A DNA stretch of 64,000 nt from NCBI GenBank assembly GCA_024138025.1, contig JAMXBD010001402.1, positions 1-64,000 of the forward strand, in the 5' to 3' direction. The notes under the pieces were generated by a model. It saw nothing but the letters and a program-made list of their open reading frames with translations. It was not told the DNA's origin and made no database searches. The DNA comes from Combretum micranthum (Eukaryota; Streptophyta; Magnoliopsida; Myrtales; Combretaceae). Both the position numbers and the translations under genes were made by a program. This document shows positions 21,561 through 30,993 of the stretch, in pieces. How positions within the stretch are numbered: position 1 is the first letter of the stretch; every line of letters begins with the position of its first letter.

Positions 21561-21672
21561 CTAAGTATCAATTATTAAGTTCATGTTATTTTCAATTCAT
21601 AAAGACTTCTATTGCTCATCTACTTGTGATTGTGTCTAATAACTTTAAATAGAAAAATATATAATTACATAC
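21561..21672 (-). other. Intron-like interruption between gag and protease of element B
   Basis: 112-nt AT-rich minus-strand stretch with consensus plant splice ends: donor GCAG/GTATGT (intron starts 21672) and acceptor ACTTAG/GATCC (ends 21561). Without splicing the gag frame reads G-M-stop immediately after the donor. With splicing the phase-1 junction joins LIAG to GSIQVGDQT in the same frame. Element E has the same arrangement at 42586-42722. Splicing itself is inferred, not seen. Confidence 0.78.
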
Positions 21673-22639
21673 CTGCAATAAGTCCATATTCTTCAGCATC
21701 AACCTCTTCCCAAATATTTTCTTCATCTCCTTCCTCTATCTCCACATTCTCCACAGGACTTCCATACATAGCAAAAACTCTGGCCGTCGCACTGGCTTTG
21801 TTAGCATTCCCATTTTTCGATCCTGAGGCTCCAATCACTCTTTTAGATTGTGAAGATCCAGTTACTGCACTCGCTTTCTGTGGACAATTGGGTGCTATGT
21901 GCCCAACTTTATTGCATATGAAGCAAGTTGCAGTTTTTCTTTTTGGACAATCGTTTATCATATGCCCACTTTCCCTACAATAATAACATTTGTCCTGCAA
22001 TTGTGGACAATACCTTGGGTAATGAGAACCTTTACATTTCCAACAAGTAACATTATTCTTTCCCATTACTCCTCCTTTGTTCACATTAAAAGGTTTGAAG
22101 AATTTAACCTTCTTAGGCACAGAACTTGCCATAAAACCATCATACATTCTTTTCCTGAACATAGCTCCCTTCTTTTTATACCTCTCAAGTTTATACTTCC
22201 TTGCTCGTTCAATGATACGAGCTTTTTCCAACATAGTTGCAAAGTTATCAATCTCAAATTCAGCAAGTCTTCTTTGGAAATGAGGTTCTAATCCAGCCAT
22301 GAAAGTCTGTCTCTTAAGCTCATCACTGTCCCGATAAGCATCCGGAGCAAACTGTAACAACCGATTAAACTCATGTTCATATTCATCAATGGTTTTAGCT
22401 CCTTAGGTCAAATTCATCAGGTCAGTGCTATACTTTACTTTTAAGCTGCTTGGAAAATATTCCCTCAAAAATTCCCGTCTGAATACTTCCCAAGTAATTG
22501 GTTGGGACAAACTTCTTTGTTTCGAATTCCACCATATCCTTGCTCTTAAACTTAATAAATAAGTTCCATAGGATACTTTCAAAGCTTCAGGTACTTGAAA
22601 AACATCAAGGGATCGCTCAATCTGAGCTAGCCAGTCTTC
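21673..22639 (-). pseudogene. Element B gag, C-terminal part
   Basis: Minus-strand frame of a Tekay-like Gag. Capsid residues adjoin the D insertion (AEDWLAQIERS, VFRREFLREYFP); after an in-frame stop near 22400 come LLQFAPDAYRDSDELKRQ and MAGLEPHFQRRLAEFEI. Three CCHC knuckles follow (CWKCKGSHYPRYCP, CYYCRESGHMINDCP, CFICNKVGHIAPNCP), then an acidic tail EEGDEENIWEEVDAEEYG that ends at the intron-like junction. The N-terminal part is at 29161-29577 beyond D. Confidence 0.87.
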
Positions 22640-22644
22640 AGCTT

Positions 22645-23403
22645 TGATATGGTAACCCTAGGTATATTAAACCTAGAACCCCCAAATCGTTGATTGGAAT
22701 TGGAACCCGAGGATCGTCTTGAGACAAGTCGTCGTAGGATGGAATTAGACCTCAATCAAACCTGTTGATTGCAACCTAATTATCAATGAATGGAATGGAA
22801 CTAGACCTCGAACAAACCTGTTGATCGCAACCTAGTTATCACGTCGACCTCCTTGAGTGTTTAGATCAAGAAAATCAAATGGAAATTCGTTCACAAGGAA
22901 CAAGATGGAGTTTTCTCTCAAAGAGAATGAATAACATTCATATAAATCGTCTTGTTTTCAAACCTTAGAACCAAGGCTTAATATATAGCCTTTTACATAC
23001 AAAGAAATTAATGATATGTAACTGACAAACATAAATAGCTGACTGTAACTGACAAAGAAATTAAAGACATAACTGACAAAGAAATTAAAGACATGTAACT
23101 GACAAAAATAAGTAACTGCTAGCGGCCATTAATCCTGCAGGGCACTTCTTGGCTCCTTCTTTGCTCTATTTCACTTGTTTTCCATTTAGAGCCCCTCCGG
23201 AGCTTATTTTGATGATGTTAAACACTTTTGACTCATTTTTATTGGTGGATAAATGCAATTCCTTCTCTTGCAACTCCATAACAAGTCCTTGCAATGCCTC
23301 CCTCATTCGTTTAGCCTTAGCTCTTGTCATGGGACCTCCAATATCTTGCAATGGATCGTTGGATTTGAACTTTGGACCCATTGATGCTTGATGATCCTCA
23401 TCA
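22645..23403 (-). repeat. Element D 3' LTR
   Basis: TGATATGGTAACCC...GATCCTCATCA in plus reading. Contains the TATA/tandem module shared with element C (22971-23118), a GCGGCC-containing stretch (23118-23141), and the 3' part of the pol reading frame (23166-23403). Confidence 0.94.
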
Positions 23404-26032
23404 TTCCCCCCTTCCTCGAATAGATTCGTCCTCGAATCACCTGCATCATACAAAGAAAGATCAGAAACATTAAAAGTTGCGCTTACATTACCATAATGAC
23501 TTGGTAAGTCAATCTTGTAAGCGTTATCGTTGATGCGCTCCAACACTTGGAATGGCCCATCGCCTCTAGGGTGTAGCTTAGTTTTCCTTTGAGCAGCAAA
23601 TCGCTCCTTTCGCAAGTGCACCCACACCCAATCTCCTGGTTGGAAAACAACCTTCACACGACCCTTATTGGCCTGACGTGCATAATGTTCATTTTTCTTT
23701 TTAATATTGGCCCGAACTTGAGCATGCAATTCCCTCACAAAATCTGCCTTGTTCTTACCTTCAACATCAATAAACTCATTAGCAGGTAAAGGCAAAATAT
23801 CCAATGGAGTCAAAGGATTAAAGCCATAGACAATTTCAAATGGGGAATATGATGTTGTGGAATGTACAGTTCTATTATAAGCAAATTCTACATGGGGTAA
23901 ACATTTTTCCCATTGCTTCAAGTTCTTAGGAATCACAGCACGTAACAAAGTTGAAAGAGTCCTATTGACTACTTCCGTCTGACCATCCGTTTGAGGGTGT
24001 GCAACAGTGGAAAACAACAATTTTGTGCCTAACTTGTTCCACAAAGTACGCCAGAAATGACTTAAAAATTTGACATCCCTATCACTCACAATGGATCTAG
24101 GTAACCCATGCAAACGCACAATCTCTTTAAAGAATAAATCAGCAATATGTTGTGCATCATTAGATTTAGAACAAGCAATGAAATGAGCCATTTTACTAAA
24201 CCTATCAACAACAACAAATATGCTATCTTTACCACTCTGAGATCGTGGTAATCCTAATACAAAATCCATAGAGATGTCGGTCCAAGGTTGATTAGGCACA
24301 GGTAAAGGAATGTATTCTCCATGAGGCATTATTTTAGACTTAGCCTGTTTACATACAATGCATTTGTTACAAACAGTTTGGACATCACGTTTCATCTTAG
24401 GCCAAAAGAAATGCTCATGCAAAATATCCAATGTCTTTTGAACACCAAAGTGTCCCATCAATCCACCCCCATGAGTTTCTCTAACAAGTAACTCACGCAC
24501 AGAACTCCTAGGCACACACAATTTACTTTTCTTAAACAAATAACCATCGTGCCTATAATAATCAGCATAACCAGAAACAGCACAAGCAGCCCAGATTTGA
24601 CTGAAATCAGAATCAGTCTCATACAATCCCTTAATAAGCTCAAACCCAAGCAACTTAGTATGTAAAGAAGTCAAAAGTACATACCTTCGAGAGAGTGCAT
24701 CAGCAACCACATTCTCTTTTCCTTGCTTATACTTTATCACATAAGGGAAAGTTTCAATGAACTCAAGCCACTTTGCATGTCTTTTGTTCAACTTACCTTG
24801 AGTTTTGAGAAATTTCAGACTTTCATGATCTGAATGAATGATGAACTCCTTGGGCCATAGGTAATGTTGCCACGTTTGCAAAGTTCTCACCAAGGCATAA
24901 AGCTCCTTGTCATAGACGGGGTAATTCAATGCTGCTCCACTGAGCTTCTCGCTAAAATAAGCGATTGGCTTCGAATCCTGCATCAAAACACCACCAATAC
25001 CCTTCCCGGAAGCATCACATTCTATTTCAAAAACTTTCTCAAAATTAGGTAAAACAAGTAATGGTGCATTTGTCAATTTATCTTTCAAATCATTAAAAGC
25101 TTTTTCATGCACTTCTGTCCACCTAAACTCACAATTCTTTTTAACAAGATCGTTTAAAGGAGAAGCTATAGAACTAAAGTCTTTCACAAATCTCCTATAA
25201 AAACTTGCTAAACCATGAAAGCTTCTTACCTCACTTGCATTCCTTGGTGTTGGCCATTCTCGAATTGCCTTCACCTTGTCTTCATCAACGGAAATCCCAT
25301 GTGCACCTACAACAAATCCAAGAAAAACAACAGTTTCCGTGCAAAAGGTACACTTTTTCAAATTGGCATACAATTTGTTTTCTCTCAGGACAGTGAAAAC
25401 AGATTGTAAATGCTGAACATGTTCATCCAATGTTTTGCTGTAAACTAAGATGTCATCAAAGTAAACAACAACAAACTTTCCAATAAAAGCACGAAGAACA
25501 TGGTTCATTAATCGCATAAACGTGCTAGGCGCGTTTGTTAATCCAAAAGGCATTACCATCCATTCATATAGACCATATTTAGTTTTAAAAGCAGTTTTCC
25601 ACTCATCTCCCTCTTTCATACGAATTTGGTAATAGCCATTTTTCAAGTCAATTTTGGAAAACAAACAAGCTCCATGCAACTCATCAAGCATATCATCAAG
25701 TCTAGGAATGGGATGTCTATACTTAACTGTAATCTTGTTGATAGCTCGACAGTCAACACACATTCTCCATGTTCCATCTTTCTTTGGAACCAAAATAACA
25801 GGAACTGAACATGGACTGAGGCTCTCCCTTACAAACCCCTTTTCTAACAAATCATCAACTTGCCTTTGAATCTCCTTTGTCTCCTCGGGATTGGCCCTAT
25901 AAGCTGGCCGGTTAGGAATAGAAGCACCTGGAATAAAGTCAATTTGGTGCTCAATCCCCCTTAGTGGAGGCAATCCCCTTGGAACTTCTTCAGGAAATAA
26001 ATCCTCATATTCCTGCAAAAGAGAAACCAACA
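23166..26032 (-). CDS. Element D RT, RNase H, integrase (pol)
   Basis: Long open minus-strand frame. [67 protein letters not shown] and catalytic YFDD at 25452-25463. RNase [27 protein letters not shown] and VADALSRRY. Integrase: HHCC finger (HEHFFWPKM to CNKCIVC), core [21 protein letters not shown] and QTEVVNRTL, then [13 protein letters not shown] and NDNAYKIDL. After [11 protein letters not shown] the frame crosses the polypurine tract into the LTR and ends with [19 protein letters not shown] and a charged helix. One frameshift near 26032 separates it from protease; codons upstream of that point are out of frame. It looks enzymatically complete. Confidence 0.92.
23404..23420 (-). other. 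Element D polypurine tract
   Basis: Minus strand GAGGAAGGGGGGAA directly before the 3' LTR; primes plus-strand DNA. It lies inside the pol reading frame and is translated as EEGG. Confidence 0.82.
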
Positions 26033-26945
26033 CTTGGCAACGAAGAGTTAAGGTCAGAAGTAGTAAAATAAACATCCTTGTACATGAGTACAAGTAGTTG
26101 TTTCCTTGCCATGATTGCACTTTTAACCTCACTTTTTCTTGCAACTTCCTCTCCACTCAATGTGTTTAACTCTCCTCTATCATAACTCACAAGTGTTTGT
26201 TTCTCACTTTTTCTCTCCTTGCCACTCTTATCTTGTTCACTCATGTGTTTCTCTCGAAACTCTCTCGCTACCCTCACTTGATCTTCACATGCTTCCCATG
26301 GTTTCTGAGGAGTGAGAATCACAGTTCTTTTATTTAGAACAAAAGAATATTGGTTCTTGTACCCATCATATGTCACTTTCCTATCAAACTGCCAAGGTCG
26401 GCCTAGCAGTAAGTGACTAGCCTGCATGGGAACTATGTCACACAAAACTTCATCATGATAATTTCCTATAGAAAAGGAAATAAGAACCTGTTTTGTCACC
26501 TTGATCTCCCCACATTCATTCAACCATTGTAATCTGTAGGGCTTTGGATGTTTCACAGATTTTAACTTCAATTTATCAACTAGCAAGGTACTCGCAGCGT
26601 TAGTGCAGCTACCACTATCAATAATCAGTGTACATACCTTCTTCTGCACATGACACCGGGTATGAAAAAATGCTCATGCTTCACTTTCACTCTCATCCTT
26701 AGGTTGAGTACTAAGGACTCGCCTAGTAACCAATAAATCTCCTTTCACAGGACCTTCCACATCTACATCACTACAGTCTTCCAAAGCTGGCATATCAGGA
26801 TCATCCTGAACTCACACTTTCAACATCGCCATTATCCAAAATAACCATAGCCCTTTGATTCGGACATTGAGAAGCAATATGTCCAAATCCTTTACACTTG
26901 AAACATTGAATATCACGAGATTTACCATAAGTCTTAGTTTCAGAT
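26005..26945 (-). pseudogene. Element D Gag zinc knuckle and protease
   Basis: The minus strand first encodes a CCHC knuckle (CFKCKGFGHIASQC, about 26865-26908) and an acidic linker with a stop near 26812 and another break near 26670. Then comes a protease frame of 214 codons: TLIIDSGSCTNAAS with catalytic DSG, HPKPYRLQWLNECGE, VLCDIVPMQASHLLLGRPW and DGYKNQYSF. A Lys/Glu-rich linker leads to a frameshift into RT near 26032. Confidence 0.85.
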
Positions 26946-27812
26946 TTACCTTTGTATGGAGTAAGGACTTTTGGCCTTGGAATCCTCCTTGGACTTCAAA
27001 TCTGAATTGTTCTTCTTCCAAGTGGACTTCCATGAAGAATTAGAAGTAGAACCAAATCGAGAAGACCCTTTAAACTTTAATTGTTGCTCCACTTTTATGG
27101 CATTGTGTAACAACTCCTCAATATCAAGATAAGGATGGAGTTCTACCACATTAGCAATCTCACGGTTTAATCCATTGAGAAATCTAGCCATAGTAGCTTC
27201 ATCATCCTCTTTCACATCAGCCCGGATCATAGCTACTTCCATTTCCTTGTAATAATCCTCTACACTTCTTGACCCTTGTGTCAAACCTTGTAATTTTCTA
27301 TGTAAATCCCTATAATAGTGACCAGGGATAAATCTTTTTCGCATCACCGCCTTCATTTCATCCCAAGTACTAATGGGTCTCTCCTCATTTCTCCTCCTAT
27401 TTCGCACAAGTTGATCCCACCATACACTAGCATAGTCGGAAAACTCAACAGAAGCCAACTTGATCTTTTTGTCTTCGGAGTAATTGTGGCAATCAAAGAC
27501 ATGATCCACCTTTCTCACCCATTCTAAAAACAATTCCGGGTCATTCTTACCTTGAAAAGGAGGTATCTTTAATTTGATATTCCCTAAGGAATTATCTTGT
27601 TTTGGAGCATTCCTCCACCTTCTTATAACTCCGGATCCTTCAGACTCAGATTCATCAATCTCTTCTTCATTACGTCTCATTCCTCTACTGCTCTTAGTCT
27701 TACTTGCGGATTCTATATTGTCAAGCCTTGCATTCATCATCCTAAACTGATCCTGTATCGATTTGACGAACAATTTCATATCAATCTTATCACTTTCTCC
27801 GTCACTACCCAT
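26946..27812 (-). pseudogene. Element D gag
   Basis: Starts at the ATG at 27812 (MGSDGESDKIDMKL) and gives 288 open codons. An N-terminal coiled-coil-like helix is followed by an acidic patch and the capsid domain (IKLKIPPFQGKNDPELFLEW, ASVWWDQLVRNRRRN, MKAVMRKRFIPGHYYRDL, GSRSVEDYYKEMEV, MARFLNGLNREIA). A frameshift near 26955 precedes the zinc knuckle. This single break is the main defect of this Gag. Confidence 0.88.
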
Positions 27813-28403
27813 ATCTTAACACCTGCAGAAAATTGGTTAGTAATAATCAAATAAGAAAAATAATAATCCTCACAATTCGCTCCCTCACGTGTTTTCACTC
27901 AACAAATGACACTCACACTCGTGTCTTTTCGCTCAAGAAAATAATGTTCCTCACAACTCAATCTCACAATCCCTTGTTCGGAATTCTCTCAATGATTTTC
28001 TCAAAATAAATCACTCACGCAACAACCAGAAAATTTCAACAACAAATTGGTCGGAATCAAAGATCCAATCTCAAGAACGTATATACCGCAATTTCTGAGA
28101 ATTGAAAGGACGAAACAGAAACTTAGATCTATGACAAGATCCCAAGATAATATTGATAACAATTTTTTTTTTTTTTTTACAGATGGAACAATATAAAGAT
28201 GGTTCCTTTCTTTCTTTCTTTCTTTTTCTTTTTTCTTTTTTTTTTTTTTTTTACAGATGGAACAATATAAAGATGGTTCCTTTCTTTTTTTTTTTTTTTG
28301 ACTCAAGAACCCTAATCAAGAACAACAACAAATAGATAGCAAGATTAAATAAAGATAAAAGGATAGATTACTTGTGACAAGAAACCGTAGCTCTGATACC
28401 AAA
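27813..28403 (-). other. Element D leader and PBS
   Basis: PBS for tRNA-Met at 28390-28401 (minus). A leader-intron candidate runs from a donor ACAA/GTAATC at 28371 to an acceptor TCTGCAG at about 27823. A tandem duplication in plus reading (about 28160-28223 and 28235-28294) repeats a poly-T run followed by ACAGATGGAACAATATAAAG, plus a TTTC microsatellite. Confidence 0.75.
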
Positions 28404-29160
28404 TGATATGGTAACCCTAGGTATATTAAACCTAGAACCCCCAAATCGTTGATTGGAATTGGAACCCGAGGATCGTCTTGAGACAAGTCGTCGTAGGATG
28501 GAATTAGACCTCAATCAAACCTGTTGATTGCAACCTAATTATCAATGAATGGAATGGAACTAGACCTCGAACAAACCTGTTGATCGCAACCTAGTTATCA
28601 CGTCGACCTCCTTGAGTGTTTAGATCAAGAAAAAAATGGAAATTCGTTCACAAGGAATAAGATGGAGTTTTCTCTCAAAGAGAATGAATAACATTCATAT
28701 AAATCGTCTTGTTTTCAAACCTTAGAACCAAGGCTTAATATATAGCCTTTTACATACAAAGAAATTAATGATATGTAACTGACAAACATAAATAGCTGAC
28801 TGTAACTGACAAAGAAATTAAAGACATAACTGACAAAGAAATTAAAGACATGTAACTGACAAAAATAAGTAACTGCTAGCGGCCATTAATCCTGCAGGGC
28901 ACTTCTTGGCTCCTTCTTTGCTCTATTTCACTTGTTTTCCATTTAGAGCCCCTCCGGAGCTTATTTTGATGATGTTAAACACTTTTGACTCATTTTTATT
29001 AGTGGATAAATGCAATTCCTTCTCTTGCAACTCCATAACAAGTCCTTGCAATGCCTCCCTCATTCGTTTAGCCTTAGCTCTTGTCATGGGACCTCCAATA
29101 TCTTGCAATGGATCGTTGGATTTGAACTTTGGACTCATTGATGCTTGATGATCCTCATCA
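28404..29160 (-). repeat. Element D 5' LTR
   Basis: 757 bp, nearly identical to 22645-23403. Carries the same TATA module (from 28729) and the [10 protein letters not shown] coding segment (about 29055-29095). Confidence 0.94.
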
Positions 29161-29577
29161 AGCTTCCTCTGGCTTTCCCGGTATTCCTTCGAAATATCTG
29201 TTGCACTTAATGAATTCCGGCAACAAATTCCTCTGAGGACGTAAAGGTGGTGGTGGCGGTAATTCTTGTTCATATCGAGGGGGTCCTTGTACCTCAGCAG
29301 CAGACTCATTTGGATTCACTGGTCCATTTTCCTGAAATTGAACGGGTGGAGTATGCCTTTCGTTCCTTCTAGGATTTGGTGGAGTCATTGCGGGTGCCCC
29401 AACAAGTGGTGCTACATTTGTGGCTTGCATATTTTGCAAAGCTTGCAAAATCAAAACATTTTGTTGTTGAAAACTTTGTAAAACATCCTCAATTCGGTTT
29501 TTGGGTGCTGCAGGAGCATCTATTGGTGGATCCCCATAAATTCTGGCATTTCTACTTTTATTTCTTCCTCTTGGCAT
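29161..29577 (-). pseudogene. Element B gag, N-terminal part
   Basis: ATG at 29577 (MPRGRNKSRN). A Pro/Asn/Gln-rich N-terminus leads to LLPEFIKCNRYFEGIPGKPEEA, the conserved start of a Tekay-like capsid. It is then broken by D at the AGCTT target site and continues at 22639. Homologous to the E gag start near 41560-41680 (LPDFIKSNRYFDGSFGKPDEA). Confidence 0.86.
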
Positions 29578-29866
29578 TCTATTAACATTAAAGATATTAC
29601 TTAAGTCAGATCATAACTCGTCTTTATCAAAAGTCATCAAAGTCATTCATGTGTATATATGCAACACATATATACATAACCAAAATACATCAAAGCTTTT
29701 CATGGTTAGTGCATTATGTACATATCAAAAATTGCACTACCCTAACTTAGCTTCCTATCATAGTCATCAAAAGATACATATATAAGTCATCAAAAGTCTA
29801 CTAATATCGTCCTGTAATGTCATCATAACAGATAATACACATCATCATATAATACTCAAGTCAGAC
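29578..29866. other. Spacer between extra ORF and gag of element B
   Basis: About 290 nt AT-rich, with TATATG/CATATA runs near 29650-29680. No coding signal. Element E has a similar spacer of about 330 nt in the same place. Confidence 0.5.
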
Positions 29867-30814
29867 TCAGAGACTGGGATGAAGGCGACCCTTGCCCTTC
29901 TCCTGAGGGCCTAATCGAGGGTAATCATCGCCTCCCTCAGAACTACTATCATCAATCTCAATCATCACACCCTCGTCCCCTGGAGGTGCTAGAGTCAGGG
30001 CCGTGTCCATCATCCTAATGCCTCTAGGTGCTGGCCTCCTCTCACCCTCAACTCTAGGTGGAATATCACTCTCGATCCAACCTCTACGTGCTGATCCGAT
30101 CCATCTGGCATAATTATAATCTGAGACATACTTCTCTGCCTCAATCCTTCTTTTCTTACCTTCTCTCTCATCCAATAGCTCTGTGGTAATACTCCTCGTG
30201 TGGACAGTAGTCTGAACTGTTTCCTGTACTACTCGATTCTGTACAGCAGTGGGACGCTGGAACTTACCTGCTATCTCAGGGATAATAGGTGGTTTCCTCA
30301 TCAACATGCGTCTAGAGTGACTGCACCTGCTGAGTCGTGCAAGCATCAAATCATCATCATAAGCCGCATCACCTATGACCCGGGCATGGTCCTGCCTCAC
30401 ATCATGAGCATAGACTGCTCCTCTGCCAATATCTACCCAGACTCTAAAATCTGGGAGCTCTGGTCTCTCTGATCTGGATGAGACTATAAATGCTATATTA
30501 TCAATCTCCAGACCACCTCCTTTCTGCACTATCAGCCTCTCAAATCTGTAGAGCGTCTCTATAGCTGATCCGTTATCTGGAAAAGCCCGCTCCATCAAGA
30601 ATAACCAGCCTTTGAACAAAGGCAATAATCCTCGCTTCCAAGTGCTGAGGATCTCATCCAAAGTCTTAGTAATCCTGCTCAAATACAAGTCCTCTACCAG
30701 AACTCGTAGTCTGCGCCTGTAGTCTGTCAAAGTCTCCTCTTCCTGCATACTAAAAATCTCCCATCTAATGTGACACGTAGCAGGATTAGTTTGCACACAC
30801 AATAAAATTTGCAT
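29867..30814 (-). CDS. Element B extra ORF upstream of gag (function unknown)
   Basis: Intact 315-codon minus-strand ORF between PBS and gag, a position where Tekay-like elements normally have no gene (family knowledge). An N-terminal helical region (EEETLTDYRRRLRVLVEDL) is followed by a middle domain, PDFRVWVDIGRGAVYAHDVRQDH, quoted here in part. A basic region (DEREGKKRRIEAEKYV, SARRGW) and an acidic serine-rich tail (IEIDDSSSEGGDD) follow. The middle domain aligns with the E ORF at 40018-40964: TWKRGL/LWRKGL, FERLIV/VERMMV, PDF..W...G..Y-AHD..DH. I see no transmembrane segment or enzyme motif. It begins about 160 nt after the PBS. Confidence 0.75.
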   Translation of the reverse strand: MQILLCVQTNPATCHIRWEIFSMQEEETLTDYRRRLRVLVEDLYLSRITKTLDEILSTWKRGLLPLFKGWLFLMERAFPDNGSAIETLYRFERLIVQKGGGLEIDNIAFIVSSRSERPELPDFRVWVDIGRGAVYAHDVRQDHARVIGDAAYDDDLMLARLSRCSHSRRMLMRKPPIIPEIAGKFQRPTAVQNRVVQETVQTTVHTRSITTELLDEREGKKRRIEAEKYVSDYNYARWIGSARRGWIESDIPPRVEGERRPAPRGIRMMDTALTLAPPGDEGVMIEIDDSSSEGGDDYPRLGPQEKGKGRLHPSL

Positions 30815-30972
30815 GATTAATAATAATCACACATACTTTATTCGTAGTTGTGCAGTATAATTGTACCCATAACTACCCAGTTACTACTAAAGAGTGCTTA
30901 ACTAAATCTAATTTACTACATTCACTAAATGCAATTCTTTCACATAGTTATCTTTCTTATTCTAGCAACCAT

Positions 30973-30984
30973 GCTCTGATACCA
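30973..30984 (-). other. Element B primer-binding site
   Basis: Minus strand TGGTATCAGAGC, complementary to the 3' end of initiator tRNA-Met, 9 nt from the LTR end at 30994. Confidence 0.85.
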
Positions 30985-30993
30985 ACTTAATTC

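Larger units (their letters stand above)
22640..29165 (-). mobile_element. Element D: nearly intact CRM-like retrotransposon
   Basis: Minus strand, with target duplication AGCTT at 22640-22644 and 29161-29165, inside element B gag. LTRs are 22645-23403 and 28404-29160. I counted only about five differences between them by eye, so this is one of the youngest insertions. It has PBS, gag, protease, RT, RNase H, integrase and polypurine tract. A 996-codon pol frame is open; gag-protease has a few breaks. There is no canonical chromodomain; the pol C-terminus continues into the LTR. Confidence 0.95.

Noticed and set aside
26955..26990. Idea that the break between D gag capsid and zinc knuckle is a programmed frameshift
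   Set aside because: The homologous position in A2 and A3 is in one frame, and no slippery sequence plus structure is evident; a simple indel is the easier explanation.
28151..28335. Lysine- and phenylalanine-rich ORFs near the D leader
   Set aside because: Result of poly-T/poly-A and TTTC microsatellite sequence.
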